Below are positions 14,150 through 14,841 of a DNA stretch of 14,841 bases, piece after piece. This DNA is from Micrococcaceae bacterium UBA6021 (GTDB lineage: Bacteria; Actinomycetota; Actinomycetes; Actinomycetales; Micrococcaceae), in contig DIZT01000332.1 in the NCBI GenBank assembly GCA_002427975.1, positions 4,065 to 18,905 on the forward strand. Direction: 5' to 3'. Both the position numbers and the translations under genes were made by a program. The notes below the pieces were generated by a model, which was not told where the DNA came from, did no database searches, and was given only the letters and a program-made list of their open reading frames with translations. Positions within the stretch are counted from its first letter, which is position 1; each line of letters starts with the position of its first letter.

Positions 14150-14182
14150 GGATCGCCGCCTGAATCAATCAGGCGGCGATCC
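14150..14182. terminator. Bidirectional hairpin overlapping the 3' end of the small minus-strand gene
   Basis: A perfect 14-bp stem, GGATCGCCGCCTGA (14150-14163) with TCAGGCGGCGATCC (14169-14182), has a 5-base loop. The right arm is also the last codons and TGA stop of the minus-strand gene. It lies 31 bases after the aldo/keto reductase stop and can end transcripts from both sides. Neither strand has a T-run. Confidence 0.72.
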
Positions 14183-14354
14183 GGGCTCGCTCCACGGCGA
14201 CCTCGTCAACAACGGCCCACGATTCCTCCCCAATGCACTGCCGGCTGGCGAAACGTTCGGCTTCCGCCCGGGACTCGAAGCTTTCGCTCCGGATCCGGCC
14301 CGAATCGCGGTCGACGTACGTGACGTGAAATTCCTGTGCAAGTTGCTTTTCCAT
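14169..14354 (-). CDS. Small hypothetical protein
   Basis: Starting at the ATG 14352-14354 (complement), it encodes 61 residues; a TTG at 14369 would add five. It is soluble, with a beta-rich N-terminal half (EFHVTYVDRDSGRIRSESF) and a helix with RAEAERFASRQ. I cannot assign a family or function. The ribosome binding site is weak (GGA four bases before the ATG). A -10-like TATTGT (complement of 14380-14385) would give an own transcript with a short leader. Its stop codon lies within the stem of the convergent terminator. The coiled-coil gene ends 39 bases upstream on the same strand, so an operon is also possible. Steady codon bias and a plausible protein pattern support it as a real gene. 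Confidence 0.65.
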   Translation of the reverse strand: MEKQLAQEFHVTYVDRDSGRIRSESFESRAEAERFASRQCIGEESWAVVDEVAVERARIAA

Positions 14355-14393
14355 AAATCCAGTCTGCAACCGGGGTCTGACAATAACCGTTCA

Positions 14394-14789
14394 TCAGTCC
14401 CGCGTGTTGCCCAACCGCAGGACCCGCTCCTGCGCGAGCATGGCTGAGCGTTGTGCCTTGTCGCCTGCCCTCGCCGACTGTTTGGCCTCGGCTGCGACCG
14501 TTCCCACCAGTTTCCGGGCCTGATCCAGCTGCTCCTCCGCGGCTTTGAGCCGGTCGCGGAGCTCGCGTGTCTGCCGGACCAGTTCCGACACTGCAACCTC
14601 TGCTTCCTCCAGGTGACCTTGACGCTCCCCGGTGAGGCGGGCGGACTCCTCCGCAGCCGCTTTGGCTTCGGCCAGGGCGGCTTTGGCCTTACCCAGTGCT
14701 GACGGGGAGGCCGGGCGCGGGGTCTCCCGGACTGCCTTGAGGCGCGGCCGGTCCGCCGGGAAACGGGAGGGGCGTTCCGCCGTCGCCAT
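14394..14789 (-). CDS. Coiled-coil protein of unknown function
   Basis: With the ATG at 14787-14789 (complement) the protein has 131 residues. Residues 1-30 are Pro/Arg-rich and probably disordered. About 31-122 is one long Ala/Glu/Lys/Arg helix with heptad character (GKAKAALAEAKAAAEESARL, then EEAEVAVSELVRQTRELRDR), a likely coiled coil. There is no signal peptide, membrane segment or enzyme motif. Such composition is easily matched by chance, so no family is named. The start has AGGAAG (14795-14800) at a 5-base spacing. The frame stays open to the window edge, with a GTG at 14840, so a longer product cannot be fully excluded. The small hypothetical gene follows on the same strand. Confidence 0.7.
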   Translation of the reverse strand: MATAERPSRFPADRPRLKAVRETPRPASPSALGKAKAALAEAKAAAEESARLTGERQGHLEEAEVAVSELVRQTRELRDRLKAAEEQLDQARKLVGTVAAEAKQSARAGDKAQRSAMLAQERVLRLGNTRD

Positions 14790-14794
14790 CTGTT

Positions 14795-14800
14795 CTTCCT
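14795..14800 (-). promoter_or_regulatory. Ribosome binding site supporting the coiled-coil gene start at 14789
   Basis: AGGAAG on the minus strand lies 5 bases before the ATG at 14789. It favours this start over the open frame that runs on to the window edge. Confidence 0.6.
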
Positions 14801-14841
14801 GCGCAGACGCGGCGCTCCGGTCGGGTGCGGTGCGCCGCACC

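Overview
The window is GC-rich chromosomal DNA of a high-GC Gram-positive bacterium. It is most like the Arthrobacter/Pseudarthrobacter group (Micrococcaceae). The basis is strong GC bias at third codon positions, frequent GTG starts, a bacterial proteasome activator (Bpa, confined to actinobacteria), and a Cfp30B-type VOC protein. The genus is inferred from gene style; no search was run. Coding density is high and no stretch over 300 bases lacks a gene.

Layout. (1) 25-2333 (+): a TauD/AtsK-type 2-oxoglutarate dioxygenase overlaps by 4 bases an NtaA/SnaA/DszA-type flavin monooxygenase. This looks like the end of an organosulfur-scavenging operon whose earlier genes lie left of the window. (2) 2438-3220 (-): a two-domain VOC (Cfp30B-like) protein, separated from the convergent pair by a strong hairpin. 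(3) 3377-3464 (-): tRNA-Ser(UGA) with its own terminator, divergent from a PIG3-type NAD(P)H-quinone oxidoreductase (3574-4557, +). (4) 4676-8896 (+): a tightly coupled PadR regulator, ABC ATPase and large FtsX/MacB-type permease. The leader has dyad elements placed around the predicted promoter, which suggests autoregulation by PadR. (5) 8999-9283 (+): a small eight-cysteine DUF1540 protein made of two equal modules, with a textbook terminator. (6) 9482-11985 (+): cstA and its small YbdD/YjiX partner, overlapping by 4 bases. (7) 12068-13209 (+): bpa and a small helical protein of unknown function, 8 bases apart. (8) 13273-14118 (+): an aldo/keto reductase with a full catalytic tetrad. (9) 14169-14789 (-): a small unknown protein and a coiled-coil protein, convergent with the reductase across a hairpin that contains the small gene's stop codon.

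No transposases, integrases, CRISPR arrays, phage genes or long DNA repeats were seen. The region reads as ordinary core or near-core chromosome. The points most worth a second look are the PadR operator architecture, the exactly duplicated cysteine spacing in the DUF1540 protein, the unknown gene coupled to bpa, and the four-cysteine insert in the permease's extracytoplasmic domain.
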